64,000 nt of DNA from Capnocytophaga gingivalis ATCC 33624 (GCF_000174755.1 NZ_ACLQ01000021.1:21153-85152), one strand, 5' to 3'; positions 45,516-54,536 are shown, numbered from the stretch's first letter. Numbers and translations: made by a program. Notes: generated by a model from the letters alone, not told the origin.

Positions 45516-45555
45516 GAATCACAATTTGCCCAATATATTGGGCAAATTGTGATTC
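45516..45555. repeat. perfect 40-base palindrome upstream of queE
   Basis: GAATCACAATTTGCCCAATA followed by its exact reverse complement, without any spacer. It lies between the yajC stop and the queE promoter -7 box, covering the -33 position. Could be an operator for a dimeric regulator or a transcription end signal for yajC. Confidence 0.75.
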
Positions 45556-45588
45556 TTCTCTGTTATTGAGCTAATTGCGATTCGTTCC

Positions 45589-45891
45589 CTATTGTTCTTG
45601 TTGTACTCGACGTGAGTAATCCATAGATACGGCAGAGCGTTCGAACTTGAGTTTCCCAGAAAGGGTCTCTACAACCACTGTAGTATCAGTAAGCTCTACG
45701 ATTCTTCCATGCAGACCACTCTTCATGATAACCTTGTCTCCCTTCTTGAGCGCTCCATAGAATTTTTTTTCTTGTCGCTGTCTTCTCATAGAAGGAAAAA
45801 TCATAAAGACACACATGATCACCACCATGATAATAAGAAAGGTGAAGTTGCCTCCTCCTGCTTGAGGAGCTGCTTGTAGTACTATATTCAT
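45589..45891 (-). CDS. yajC: preprotein translocase subunit YajC
   Basis: 100 residues. Single membrane helix near the N-terminus (FTFLIIMVVIMCVFMIFPSMRRQRQEKKF), then the conserved domain LKKGDKVIMKSGLHGRIVELTDTTVVVET. Accessory part of SecDF-YajC. Follows DUF1573 by 13 bases in the usual Bacteroidota nusB-DUF1573-yajC order. Confidence 0.93.
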   Translation of the reverse strand: MNIVLQAAPQAGGGNFTFLIIMVVIMCVFMIFPSMRRQRQEKKFYGALKKGDKVIMKSGLHGRIVELTDTTVVVETLSGKLKFERSAVSMDYSRRVQQEQ

Positions 45892-45904
45892 ATAAATTGC
45901 GTTT

Positions 45905-46345
45905 TTACGGTTTTACATTCGCATTGATAGTGAGGGTTTCTGTTCCCTGTTCGGTATTGGTCGTAAGGGTTACCGTCTTGGTAATATTTCCATTACCAGA
46001 GCCATTGTAGACTACCTTAATAGCTCCTGTCGCCCCTGGTGCGATGGCTTCCTTAGGATACTCTGGTACGGTACATCCACAGCTACTGGAGGCATTGGTG
46101 ATTACCAAGGGTACCTTCCCTGTGTTCTTAAAATTAAAAAGGGTTTGTACTTCCACCCCTTGCTTTATTTCCCCAAAGTCATGAGTGGTTTCCTCAAACT
46201 TTATCTGAGGAAATTGATTAGCTTTTTCAGCCAACTCCTGAGCCTCTTTGAGGTTGTTTTGATTGATCTTTCCAGCAGCATCTGTGCCCTTATCTGCACA
46301 AGAAGCCAAGAAAGCCATTCCTGCTAAAACAAATATTTTTTTCAT
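45905..46345 (-). CDS. DUF1573 lipoprotein
   Basis: 146 residues: lipobox AFLASCADKG, then the DUF1573 domain with FEETTHDFGEIKQG, FNFKNTGKVPLVITNASSSCGCTVPEYP and the CGC motif, and an Ig-like fold. Family role uncertain. A TACCTTTG -7 box (46458-46451 on the minus strand) lies in the gap after nusB; with no -33 identified it gives a leader of about 100 bases. Confidence 0.88.
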   Translation of the reverse strand: MKKIFVLAGMAFLASCADKGTDAAGKINQNNLKEAQELAEKANQFPQIKFEETTHDFGEIKQGVEVQTLFNFKNTGKVPLVITNASSSCGCTVPEYPKEAIAPGATGAIKVVYNGSGNGNITKTVTLTTNTEQGTETLTINANVKP

Positions 46346-46475
46346 AAAACAGTTTTTATAATAATTATTGGCTAACGACTGATTTTTAATAATTTACATA
46401 TTTTTTTCTAAGCACTAACCATAGGAGTACTATATTTTTTTATCAAAGTGCAAAGGTAGTAAAAAATATTGATCA

Positions 46476-47408
46476 CTATAACAGTCCTCTTCCTATTTTC
46501 TTAAGTTTCCCTTCTTGTTGGAAATCCTTAGAAAGGGTATCAAGGATTCCATTGACAAAGACACTGCTCTTAGGGGTAGAATATTCCTTGGCAATCTCCA
46601 CATATTCATTGAGTGTAACCTTGACAGGAATGCTGGGGAACTTAAGGAACTCTGCAATTCCCATCTTTATCATAATTGCATCCAATTCGGCGATACGATC
46701 GGCATCCCACTTAGGAGTCTTCTCTACCAAATACTTATGGAAGGCCTCATCGTTAAGCACAGCCTTTCTTAGAAGCTCAATGGCAAAGTCCTTGTCGGAC
46801 TTATCCTTGAACAAAGGAGGTAGAAAATCAGCTACTCCTCCCTCCGATAATCCCTTAAGAATCTTTACAATGAGGGTATTGATAATAGGGAAATCATCAT
46901 CCCAAGTAATCTCCCTATCCGATAAGAAGTCAAAAAGTTCCTCATTGGGGGCAATCACCTCCATATATAAGTCAATAAGTAGTTGCTTATCTGCTTGGAA
47001 ACTTCTCTCAAGAGTGCTATGGCGACGATACACTTGGCTCTCGACAATCTTGTTATAGAGGATATTTACATATTCATTATAGGTATGCCAAGAGAGTTTT
47101 TTTTCTGCTTCGATAGCCTCCTTCAGGGGCTCATTGGTTGTAATAAGTTGTAGCGCTTTGTTCTCACAGAAGAGAGTGTGTGAGAGATTTTCATCACGGA
47201 TGAATTTGCTTTTGGAGAGGGCATGCATCTGTGAAGAGCGTTCCTGTAGTGCACCCCATAAGCCCATAAGGGAGATGTACAAACTATACATATTATCCAT
47301 ACTTGAGAGTAGGAAGGATTCCCCTCTTTGCAAGTTATGATTTTCCTCCTTGTGCAGTGCATAGATCGCCTGCATCACCTTTACACGGATGTGCCTACGT
47401 GTGAGCAT
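46476..47408 (-). CDS. nusB: transcription antitermination factor NusB
   Basis: 310 residues, about twice E. coli NusB: an N-terminal extension of about 150 residues precedes the NusB fold whose C-terminal motifs (DAIMIKMGIAEFLKFPSIPVKVTLNEYVEIAKEYSTPKSSVFVNGILD) are clear. Long NusB is the norm in Bacteroidota. Starts MLTRRHIRVKVMQAIYAL. A TACTTTTG box at 47440-47447 likely marks its promoter. Supports rRNA operon antitermination. Confidence 0.92.
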   Translation of the reverse strand: MLTRRHIRVKVMQAIYALHKEENHNLQRGESFLLSSMDNMYSLYISLMGLWGALQERSSQMHALSKSKFIRDENLSHTLFCENKALQLITTNEPLKEAIEAEKKLSWHTYNEYVNILYNKIVESQVYRRHSTLERSFQADKQLLIDLYMEVIAPNEELFDFLSDREITWDDDFPIINTLIVKILKGLSEGGVADFLPPLFKDKSDKDFAIELLRKAVLNDEAFHKYLVEKTPKWDADRIAELDAIMIKMGIAEFLKFPSIPVKVTLNEYVEIAKEYSTPKSSVFVNGILDTLSKDFQQEGKLKKIGRGLL

Positions 47409-47563
47409 AAAGAACTTTAATTAATTGCGATTTTAGCGGCAAAAGTACATATTTTATTTTATATACCCTTTGTTTTTCCTATTTTTATTTTTAAACAATT
47501 TATATATACCTTATTTACAGTGTTTTATAAAACAAAAATCTTCATATCCACCAATCGAAAAAG

Positions 47564-47587
47564 TTATCAACAATTCAATGTTGATAA
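47564..47587. repeat. inverted pair of DnaA-box-like nonamers
   Basis: TTATCAACA (47564-47572) and TGTTGATAA (47579-47587), each one base from the TTATCCACA box, six bases apart. Equally possible as an operator in the gap between nusB and the L7/L12-like gene. Confidence 0.35.
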
Positions 47588-47635
47588 AATAAGTCTTTTG
47601 TTTATAAGTCTTTAGCTCTTTCTTACTTTTTTCTC

Positions 47636-47666
47636 TTGCATAACCCTATTGAATAACCTAATTTTG
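47636..47666 (+). promoter_or_regulatory. -33/-7 promoter of the L7/L12-like repeat gene
   Basis: TTG at 47636-47638, 20-base spacer, TAATTTTG at 47659-47666. Confidence 0.6.
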
Positions 47667-47682
47667 CCGATATTTTCTAACC

Positions 47683-48462
47683 ATGACACAAAACGAAATA
47701 GACCATATCCTACAACATATTAGTGAAGGGAATAAGCTCTTGGCAGTAAAAGAGCTGATGGACAAAGCTCAGATAAGCCTGAAAGATTCAGCAGAGATTA
47801 TCAACCTAATTACTGAGGGGAAGGAAAGCGATCTGAATGTCTGCCTACAACGGATCAAAGGAGGAGGTTCTCTAGAGCAGCCTTCCTCTCATATAGCTGA
47901 GGGGGCATACATTTCACAGAGCAAAATAAAAGAAATACAAGAGTTTGTCCACCAAGGGTACAAGCTTGCAGCGGTCAAGGCTCTGAAGGACGCTTCTGGA
48001 GTAGACCTAAAACAGGCCAAAGATATTATTGACGACCTTGATTTAGACAACACTATAGATCTCAACGCTCGTATTGCATCGGCCAAGAGTCATTACTCGG
48101 AGAACTATGAAAGGATTAGCGCTACCTCAGATGCCAATGGTTCTAATGTACATTTCTACTATCAGAAGGGCAATGTCAAGGAAGAGGTAACTCCAGGTCA
48201 CCCCATGTGGGAACGTGTAAAAGCCCAGTACAGCCATGAGTGGAAGGGAGCGCCTGAGGACATCGTCAAAGCCAGAGAACCTTTCCGAAAGGCCGTCCTT
48301 GAGATGGAAGCACAGGCAGGAGTCTCTGGTGGGAAAAGAGAAGATACCCTCTTTATTAAGAAAAAATCTTTCAATATTTTTGAGGGCATCAAATGGTACT
48401 TTATCCTTGCTTTAGCAGCATGTATTATATATATGATATGGTCAATCTTTAATAAAGCCTGA
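47683..48462 (+). CDS. membrane protein with two ribosomal L7/L12 C-terminal-like repeats
   Basis: 259 residues. Two copies of a helical motif: NKLLAVKELMDKAQISLKDSAEII (about 17-40) and YKLAAVKALKDASGVDLKQAKDIID (about 92-115), close to the KIAVIKaVReitGLGLKEAKDLVE signature of L7/L12. A linker and a single C-terminal membrane helix (IKWYFILALAACIIYMIWSIF) follow, so the repeats face the cytoplasm and the protein is tail-anchored. The L7/L12 CTD recruits translation factors; a membrane-bound version is unusual. Monocistronic or with nrdB 40 bases downstream. Confidence 0.7.
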   Translation: MTQNEIDHILQHISEGNKLLAVKELMDKAQISLKDSAEIINLITEGKESDLNVCLQRIKGGGSLEQPSSHIAEGAYISQSKIKEIQEFVHQGYKLAAVKALKDASGVDLKQAKDIIDDLDLDNTIDLNARIASAKSHYSENYERISATSDANGSNVHFYYQKGNVKEEVTPGHPMWERVKAQYSHEWKGAPEDIVKAREPFRKAVLEMEAQAGVSGGKREDTLFIKKKSFNIFEGIKWYFILALAACIIYMIWSIFNKA

Positions 48463-48502
48463 CCATGAACTATAGACAATTGATAATTAACAATTAAAAA
48501 AG

Positions 48503-49462
48503 ATGGGAATTTTTGACAAAAGAGAGAATTACAAGCCTTTTGAGTATCCTGAAGTAATGAAATTCGTGGATATGATGCACCAAACATTCTGGGTGCATTC
48601 GGAAGTAGAATTTACCGCTGATATACAGGATTTTAAGTCCAATCTCAGCTTAGTAGAAAAAGAAGCTGTAAAGCGTGCACTCTTAGGTATTGCACAAGTA
48701 GAAGTAGCCGTAAAAACATTCTGGGGTGACCTCTATGATGTGTTTCCTAAGCCTGAGTTCAATGGACTGGGAGCCACCTTTGCCGAATGTGAGTTCCGCC
48801 ACTCTGAGGCTTATTCACGCTTATTGGAGGTATTGGGCTACAACAATGAGTTCGAAGCACTCTTGGAAGTACCTATTTTCAAAGAAAGAAATACCATACT
48901 GAAAGAATACTTAGCCAAGAATCGTGAAAATGCGATGGAGCGTATCCTCTTCTTTACCTTAATTATAGAGAACGCTTCCCTATTCAGTCAGTTTGCCACT
49001 ATTCTTTCCTTTACCCGCTTCAAGGGGTATATGAAGAATGTAGCCAATATCATCGCTTGGACTTCCGTAGATGAGCAAGTACATGCCAATGCCGGTATCT
49101 ATATCCTTAAGACTATTTTTGACGAAAATCCAGAATTTCGTACTAAGGCAAAGAAAGAAGCTACTGAGTTTATCCGCGAGTACATTCTTTTGGAAGACAA
49201 AATGTTAGACTGGATATTCGAAGAAGGAGAATTAGAGTTCTTCTCCAAGAAGGATTTGGCTAACTATATGCGTTACCGCTTGGACGATGCCCTCACCCAG
49301 TTAGACTTAGGAAAGCCTTTCGGTATTACAGCCGAAGAAGCAAAACCTATGCTTTGGTTCGAGGAGGAGGTTTTTGTCAATGAATTAGACGACTTTTTCG
49401 CCAAACGACCTACTGCCTATACCAAGCACGACAAGAGTATCACCGCCAACGATTTATTCTAA
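48503..49462 (+). CDS. nrdB: ribonucleoside-diphosphate reductase beta subunit
   Basis: 319 residues, small subunit of class I reductase. Diiron ligands are suggested by E61/ SEVEFTADIQDFK region, EVAVKTFWGD, ECEFRHSEAY (E and H), LIIENASL and DEQVHA (E and H). Length and the WxxxEVEF-type N-terminus agree with Bacteroidota NrdB. nrdA is not adjacent; the next gene is a small unknown. The start follows the CAATTAACAATTAA intergenic word. Confidence 0.93.
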   Translation: MGIFDKRENYKPFEYPEVMKFVDMMHQTFWVHSEVEFTADIQDFKSNLSLVEKEAVKRALLGIAQVEVAVKTFWGDLYDVFPKPEFNGLGATFAECEFRHSEAYSRLLEVLGYNNEFEALLEVPIFKERNTILKEYLAKNRENAMERILFFTLIIENASLFSQFATILSFTRFKGYMKNVANIIAWTSVDEQVHANAGIYILKTIFDENPEFRTKAKKEATEFIREYILLEDKMLDWIFEEGELEFFSKKDLANYMRYRLDDALTQLDLGKPFGITAEEAKPMLWFEEEVFVNELDDFFAKRPTAYTKHDKSITANDLF

Positions 49463-49498
49463 CACTGACCCAAACAAAATCTAATCTTTTACCAAACC

Positions 49499-49756
49499 AT
49501 GAATCTAACCAAAGAAATCAATCAGGAAATCCACCTTATCGACACGGATTATTTCACCTTAGGAGAATACATCTATATGGCTATGGGACTGGTCAAGAAG
49601 CATCGTGTATGTATAGCCGTAGCCTACAAGATAGATTATTGTATCAAGAAAGCACTCCAGTTTGCTGAAGTAGACCCCGCGATAACCTTCACTCATATCA
49701 ACAAAGTAAAGGTAGGGGAAACCGAAGCCCAAAAGCGATTCGAGTGGAAATCCTAA
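49499..49756 (+). CDS. small hypothetical protein downstream of nrdB
   Basis: 85 residues, not recognised; no signal peptide. Two segments of alternating hydrophobic residues (HRVCIAVAYKIDYCIKKAL and ITFTHINKVKV) suggest a small alpha/beta fold. Linked to nrdB by a 36-base gap without a promoter, so probably cotranscribed. Confidence 0.5.
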   Translation: MNLTKEINQEIHLIDTDYFTLGEYIYMAMGLVKKHRVCIAVAYKIDYCIKKALQFAEVDPAITFTHINKVKVGETEAQKRFEWKS

Positions 49757-49783
49757 GAAGACAAATTTTTCTTGCAAAAAAGT

Positions 49784-49814
49784 TTGGCTATTTATAAAAA
49801 AAGTCTTACTTTTG
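49784..49814 (+). promoter_or_regulatory. -33/-7 promoter of rplU-rpmA
   Basis: TTG at 49784-49786, 20-base spacer, TACTTTTG at 49807-49814. It fixes the L21 start at 49850, since longer readings begin upstream of the promoter. Confidence 0.75.
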
Positions 49815-49849
49815 CGCCCAAAATTGAATTAATTAAAAGCAACCGAATT

Positions 49850-50464
49850 ATGTATGCAATTGTAGAGATAGCAGGGCAACAATTCAAAGTTAGCAAAGAC
49901 CAAAAGATATTTGTTCACCGCTTGGACGAGAGTGAAGGAAGCGAAGTAATCTTCGACAAAGTACTTCTGATAGACCAAAATGGAGCAATTACCCTTGGCG
50001 CCCCCGCTATAGATGGTGCTTCTGTGCAAGCCAAAGTATTACGCCATGTAAAAGGAGACAAAGTGCTCGTTTTCAAAAAGAAAAGACGTAAAGGATACAA
50101 AGTAAAAAATGGTCACCGCCAGTTTTTCACTGAAATCTCTGTAGAAGAAATCCTTGCTACTGGAGGAAAAAAGGCTCCTGCAAAAGAAAGCAAACCTAAA
50201 AAATCTCAAAAAGATGACCTTACTAAGGTAGAAGGTATTGGTCCTAAAGCTGCTGAAGCTTTGGCAAAAGCTGGAGTAGATACTTTTGAGAAATTGTCTA
50301 AAAAATCTGTAGAAGAGATTCGTACCATTTTGGTAGAGGCAAGCAAAACCTTAGCACACCTTGATCCTCAGACCTGGGCTCAACAAGCACGCCTCGCTGC
50401 TGATGGCAAATGGGATGAGCTTAAAAAATGGCAAGACGAACTCAACGGAGGTATTGTAAAATAA
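49850..50464 (+). CDS. rplU: 50S ribosomal protein L21 with fused C-terminal helix-hairpin-helix domain
   Basis: 204 residues. L21 proper covers about residues 1-105 ([14 protein letters not shown] ... [16 protein letters not shown]). A charged linker then a helix-hairpin-helix domain ([21 protein letters not shown] at about 128-150) and helical tail follow. Such fused L21s are common in Bacteroidota. The added domain may bind RNA or DNA. rpmA follows 41 bases later in the universal order. Confidence 0.95.
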   Translation: MYAIVEIAGQQFKVSKDQKIFVHRLDESEGSEVIFDKVLLIDQNGAITLGAPAIDGASVQAKVLRHVKGDKVLVFKKKRRKGYKVKNGHRQFFTEISVEEILATGGKKAPAKESKPKKSQKDDLTKVEGIGPKAAEALAKAGVDTFEKLSKKSVEEIRTILVEASKTLAHLDPQTWAQQARLAADGKWDELKKWQDELNGGIVK

Positions 50465-50505
50465 TGTATAACCGCTTGAATATCAAGTAAATAAATTAAA
50501 ATAAT

Positions 50506-50769
50506 ATGGCTCACAAGAAAGGTGTCGGTAGTTCTAAGAACGGTAGAGAATCTCACTCTAAACGACTTGGCGTAAAGATATATGGTGGTCAGCTTGCTAT
50601 AGCTGGTAACATCATCGTTCGCCAAAGAGGAACAGTACATGTAGCTGGAGAAAATGTATATATGGGTAAAGACCATACACTACATGCAGCTATTAGCGGA
50701 ATTGTAAAGTTCCAAAAGAAAAAAGATAACAAATCTTATGTTTCTATCCAACCATTGGCAGAGGCATAA
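50506..50769 (+). CDS. rpmA: 50S ribosomal protein L27
   Basis: 87 residues; the N-terminal [16 protein letters not shown] starts with HKKG directly, so no cleaved N-terminal extension of the kind found in Firmicutes. Terminates at a strong hairpin. Confidence 0.97.
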   Translation: MAHKKGVGSSKNGRESHSKRLGVKIYGGQLAIAGNIIVRQRGTVHVAGENVYMGKDHTLHAAISGIVKFQKKKDNKSYVSIQPLAEA

Positions 50770-50799
50770 GAAGGAATATAACTCTTTTTTTAACTTCTA

Positions 50800-50831
50800 A
50801 GCAGTAAGATTTATCTCTTACTGCTTTTTTT
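50800..50831 (+). terminator. rplU-rpmA terminator
   Basis: AGCAGTAAGA, loop TTTATC, TCTTACTGCT followed by seven T residues. Confidence 0.85.
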
Positions 50832-50877
50832 ATTGACAAAAAAAACGTACATTTGTAGCACTAAAATTCTATAAAAG

Positions 50878-53016
50878 ATGAAAAGAATAAGTTTCCTCTT
50901 AGCATTGTGTTTGCCACTGATTGGCTTTTGCCAAAAACAAACCATTGCCACCGACAAAGCCACCTACGATGGGAGCTTGTGGGCTAAGCGCTTGAACTAC
51001 CTCCAATGGGTACAAGGCACTGATAACTATATGTATTACAAGGACAACAACCTTGCGATCTTTGACTCAAAAGGCACCCAAGTAGGAGGGATCGACCTTC
51101 AGAAGCTCTCCCAGACCTACTCCCTAAAGGGTAACCCTACCATCTCCTATATAGATGCTAACCAAGTAGTCATTGAGGAAGGGAATAAGTTTCACATTTA
51201 TGACTATGTCATAGAAAAACCACTCTTCACCATTACCCTGCCTGAGAATGCTCAGAATGCAGAGTACAATCACACCCAGAGAGCTGTTGCCTATACTCTA
51301 GACAACAATTTGTTCTTGGCTACTGCTGAAGAACCTCGCTTCCCTATTGCTGTCTTCAAGGACGAAAACATTATCTCCGGACAGTTCATCCACCGCAATG
51401 AGTTCGGTATTCAGAAAGGTATCTTCTGGTCTCCTAACGGAAACTATATAGCTTTCTATCAGAAAGATGTAAGCCAAGTAACTGATTATCCTCTGGTAGA
51501 TATCAATACCACCCCTGCCTCTGTCAAAAGTATAAAGTATCCTATGGCAGGAGGAAAGAATGAAATCGCTAAAGTGGGGGTATTCGATGTAGCTAAAAAG
51601 ACTACTTCCTATCTAAAGATAGACAATCACGATGCCCATTACCTAACCAACTTGGCTTGGACTCCTGATGAGAAACAAATCCTCTTAGCGGAAGTAAATC
51701 GTGGACAGAATCACTGCGACCTAAATACTTATAACCGTGAGACAGGAGAGAAAAATCAAACTCTTTGGAAAGAAAGCAATTCCAAATGGGTAGAGCCAGA
51801 AACTGCCGCTATTTTTATCCCTAACCATCCTAACGAATTTATCTGGCTTAGTGAAAAAGATGGATTCATGAACCTATATGTATGTGCGACCAACTCTACC
51901 AAATCACGCCAACTCACTTCTTTCAAGTGGGTGGTAGAAGAAGTCTTAGGTTTCGATGCTAAGGGAGAAAATGTATTTATAAAAGGAACTGGCGAAGACC
52001 CTCGTGAGAGACACCTCTATAGTGTAAATATTCGAAAAGGAACTGTCAAAAAACTCACTACCAAAGCAGGAGCTCACTCAGGATTGCTCAGTGATGGAGG
52101 ACGTTACTTATTGGATATCCACAGTGCGGTAACTACCCCATACAATGTCTCCCTGATAGATATCAACAAAAATACTTCTAAGACCTTCTATGAAGCTCCT
52201 AATCCTAATGATAAGTATGATCTGGGAACTATAGAGTTTCTCACTCTAAAAGCCGATGATGGCACCCCTCTCTATGCCAAGATGGTAAAACCACGTGACT
52301 TCGACCCTAATAAGAAATATCCTGTATTGGTGTATGTGTATGGAGGTCCTCATGCACAGTTAGTGATCAATCAGTGGAATGCAGCTACTTACCCTTGGAT
52401 GCTTGCTATGGCTCAAAATCAGCAATATATCATCTTCACTTTGGACAATCGTGGCTCTGAAAATCGCGGATTCGCTTTTGAAAGTGTCATCCACCGCAAC
52501 CTGGCTACCTACGCTATGAAAGACCAAATGGTAGGAGTAGAATACTTAAAATCACTTCCTTATATCAATAGCAAGCGTATGGCTGTATATGGTTGGAGCT
52601 TTGGAGGATTCCTTACTTCTTCGCTTATGTATCGTCACCCTGGCACCTTCACCACTGCTGTAGCTGGGGGAGCTGTAATCGACTGGAAATTCTATGAAGT
52701 TATGTATGGCGAACGCTACATGGACACTCCTGAAGAAAATCCAGAAGGTTACCAAGACAACCTTGTGACCAACTATATCAAGAACCTACAGGGCAATATC
52801 CTCTATATCCATGGGTATATAGACCCTATTGTGGTACCTCAACACATGCTTACCATCTCTCAAGCAGCAATCAAGGAAGGCAAGGTAATCCATGCCATGC
52901 TATACCCTAACCAAGAGCACAACGTGCGAGGAGGGGAATCTATCCACTTGACAAAAACTATCTTGGATTTCATTCTTAAAAACAATGTAGAAAATCCAGT
53001 AAATGCCGCAAACTAA
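50878..53016 (+). CDS. S9 family dipeptidyl peptidase IV-like exopeptidase
   Basis: 712 residues with a signal peptide (LALCLPLIGFCQ). N-terminal beta-propeller (about 30-480) and C-terminal alpha/beta hydrolase. Catalytic serine in YGWSFGGFLTS, histidine in NQEHNVRGGES, aspartate in HGYIDPIV. Active-site double glutamate of DPP-IV proteins may be in VVIEEGNKF, by analogy. Removes X-Pro or X-Ala dipeptides from the N-terminus. In oral Bacteroidota, DPP-IV is a periplasmic or surface enzyme for peptide use. Fits the POT transporter and peptidase E in this window. Confidence 0.9.
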   Translation: MKRISFLLALCLPLIGFCQKQTIATDKATYDGSLWAKRLNYLQWVQGTDNYMYYKDNNLAIFDSKGTQVGGIDLQKLSQTYSLKGNPTISYIDANQVVIEEGNKFHIYDYVIEKPLFTITLPENAQNAEYNHTQRAVAYTLDNNLFLATAEEPRFPIAVFKDENIISGQFIHRNEFGIQKGIFWSPNGNYIAFYQKDVSQVTDYPLVDINTTPASVKSIKYPMAGGKNEIAKVGVFDVAKKTTSYLKIDNHDAHYLTNLAWTPDEKQILLAEVNRGQNHCDLNTYNRETGEKNQTLWKESNSKWVEPETAAIFIPNHPNEFIWLSEKDGFMNLYVCATNSTKSRQLTSFKWVVEEVLGFDAKGENVFIKGTGEDPRERHLYSVNIRKGTVKKLTTKAGAHSGLLSDGGRYLLDIHSAVTTPYNVSLIDINKNTSKTFYEAPNPNDKYDLGTIEFLTLKADDGTPLYAKMVKPRDFDPNKKYPVLVYVYGGPHAQLVINQWNAATYPWMLAMAQNQQYIIFTLDNRGSENRGFAFESVIHRNLATYAMKDQMVGVEYLKSLPYINSKRMAVYGWSFGGFLTSSLMYRHPGTFTTAVAGGAVIDWKFYEVMYGERYMDTPEENPEGYQDNLVTNYIKNLQGNILYIHGYIDPIVVPQHMLTISQAAIKEGKVIHAMLYPNQEHNVRGGESIHLTKTILDFILKNNVENPVNAAN

Positions 53017-53048
53017 TTTTCTTCATAATTCAAACCTTTACTTTATTT

Positions 53049-53102
53049 AAATGACAAATGGCAAATAACCGATGAATATCGGTTATTTGCCATTTGTCAT
53101 TT
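53049..53102. terminator. 25-bp perfect inverted repeat between convergent genes
   Basis: Exact 25-base arms, left starting AAATGACAAATGGCAAATAA, with a loop of only four bases. Serves the DPP-IV-like gene and convergent metY. Confidence 0.65.
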
Positions 53103-53125
53103 CTTCTTTGGGGATAGAAGAGTTA

Positions 53126-54391
53126 TCAGAACGCTTGCTTGAGATCCTTTTGTAGATCTTCTATATCCTCCAATCCTACAGAGAGGCGAATCAGATCCGG
53201 AGTCACTCCAGTGAGCGCCTGTGCCTCCTGACTAAGTTGCTGATGGGTAGTACTGGCAGGATGTATGATTAGCGACTTGGTATCGCCCAAATTGGCCAAG
53301 AGAGAAAATATTTTTACATTATTCACCGTTTTCTTAGCCGCTTCGAACCCTCCCTTAAGACCGAAAGTCACCAAACCACTCTGACCTCCTTGCAAGTATT
53401 TATCAGCCAACGCTTTGTAAGGACTATCAGCCAATCCGGGGTAATTTACCCAAGCCACTTCAGGTTGTACTTTGAGCCACTGAGCCAGTACCAAAGCATT
53501 TTCGCTATGCTTCTTTACACGAATAGAAAGTGTTTCTAAGCTCTGCAAGATCTGAAAAGCATTGAAGGGACTCAGTGAAGTACCTAAGTCACGCAAGCCT
53601 TCTATACGCACCTTAGCAATGAAAGCCAAATTACCTAAGGCTTCATGTAGTACCAATCCGTGATACCCTGCAGAAGGCTCGGTAAATTCAGGAAACTTAC
53701 CACTACTCCAATCGAAGTTACCTCCATCAATAATTGCTCCTGCGAGAGAAGTACCATTGCCTCCTATATATTTGGTAAGAGAATGTACCACTATATTAGC
53801 TCCATACTTGATCGGATTGAGCAATACTGGAGTAGCAACCGTATTGTCTACTATCAAGGGAATTCGGTGTTTTTGAGCCACCTTGGCAATCTCTTCTATA
53901 TCCAATACATCCAGCTTAGGATTTCCCAGAGTCTCTATAAAAATAACACGGGTATTGTCCTTTACTGCCTTGTCAAAGTTGGACACTTCCTTAGGATCTA
54001 CAAAAGTAGTGGTAATCCCAAGACGAGGGAGTGTTACATTAAGTAGGTTATAAGTACCTCCATAGAGACTATTGGACGATACGATATGCTCTCCTGTACG
54101 CAAGAGGGTTAAGAAAGTGGTCGTTAGAGCCGCTGCTCCAGAGGAGGTAACCACTGCTCCTACCCCACCTTCGACAGCTGCCAAACGCTGTTCTAAGACA
54201 TCGTTGGTAGGATTATTAAGTCTTGTATAGATATATCCAGGAACGGAAAGATTGAATCTTCCTGCAGCATCATCTGCATTTTCAAATACATAAGAGGAAG
54301 TTTGATAGATAGGCACCGCCTGAGCTCCTTGGTGAGCCTGTGGATCATACCCTGCATGGAGGGCGTTAGTAGACTGTTTAAATGTACTCAT
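53126..54391 (-). CDS. metY: O-acetylhomoserine sulfhydrylase
   Basis: 421 residues, PLP-dependent. Joins O-acetylhomoserine with sulfide to make homocysteine in methionine synthesis, though a cysteine synthase activity is also reported for relatives. PLP lysine in VVHSLTKYIGGNG; SLYGGTYNL and IFIETLGNPKLDVLDIE support the Cys/Met metabolism family and the MetY subgroup length. Its promoter shows TACCTTTG (54450-54443) without a long leader, so it is not visibly under the attenuator type seen upstream of the TonB receptor. Confidence 0.9.
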   Translation of the reverse strand: MSTFKQSTNALHAGYDPQAHQGAQAVPIYQTSSYVFENADDAAGRFNLSVPGYIYTRLNNPTNDVLEQRLAAVEGGVGAVVTSSGAAALTTTFLTLLRTGEHIVSSNSLYGGTYNLLNVTLPRLGITTTFVDPKEVSNFDKAVKDNTRVIFIETLGNPKLDVLDIEEIAKVAQKHRIPLIVDNTVATPVLLNPIKYGANIVVHSLTKYIGGNGTSLAGAIIDGGNFDWSSGKFPEFTEPSAGYHGLVLHEALGNLAFIAKVRIEGLRDLGTSLSPFNAFQILQSLETLSIRVKKHSENALVLAQWLKVQPEVAWVNYPGLADSPYKALADKYLQGGQSGLVTFGLKGGFEAAKKTVNNVKIFSLLANLGDTKSLIIHPASTTHQQLSQEAQALTGVTPDLIRLSVGLEDIEDLQKDLKQAF

Positions 54392-54442
54392 GTTTTTCTG
54401 TTTTAAAATATAGTTATATATTTTTATTTTCTAAATAGGTCG

Positions 54443-54473
54443 CAAAGGTAGAAAATATTTTTAATATATACAA
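54443..54473 (-). promoter_or_regulatory. -33/-7 promoter of metY
   Basis: TTG (54473-54471), 20-base spacer, TACCTTTG (54450-54443) on the minus strand. Confidence 0.65.
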
Positions 54474-54507
54474 TATCAAAAAGAAATTTTTATTTATAGA
54501 AATTAAA

Positions 54508-54536
54508 AAAGGCTATTCTTTTGAAGAATAGCCTTT
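54508..54536 (-). terminator. terminator of the TonB receptor gene
   Basis: 13-bp stem AAAGGCTATTCTT/AAGAATAGCCTTT with a 3-base loop, followed on the minus strand by six T residues. Confidence 0.85.

Noticed and set aside
47564..47587. oriC-like pair of nonamers
   Set aside because: Only two one-mismatch boxes, no others in the gap. Recorded as a repeat only.
49772..49849. L21 with 26 extra N-terminal residues
   Set aside because: The -33/-7 promoter overlaps this region and L21 normally starts [11 protein letters not shown].
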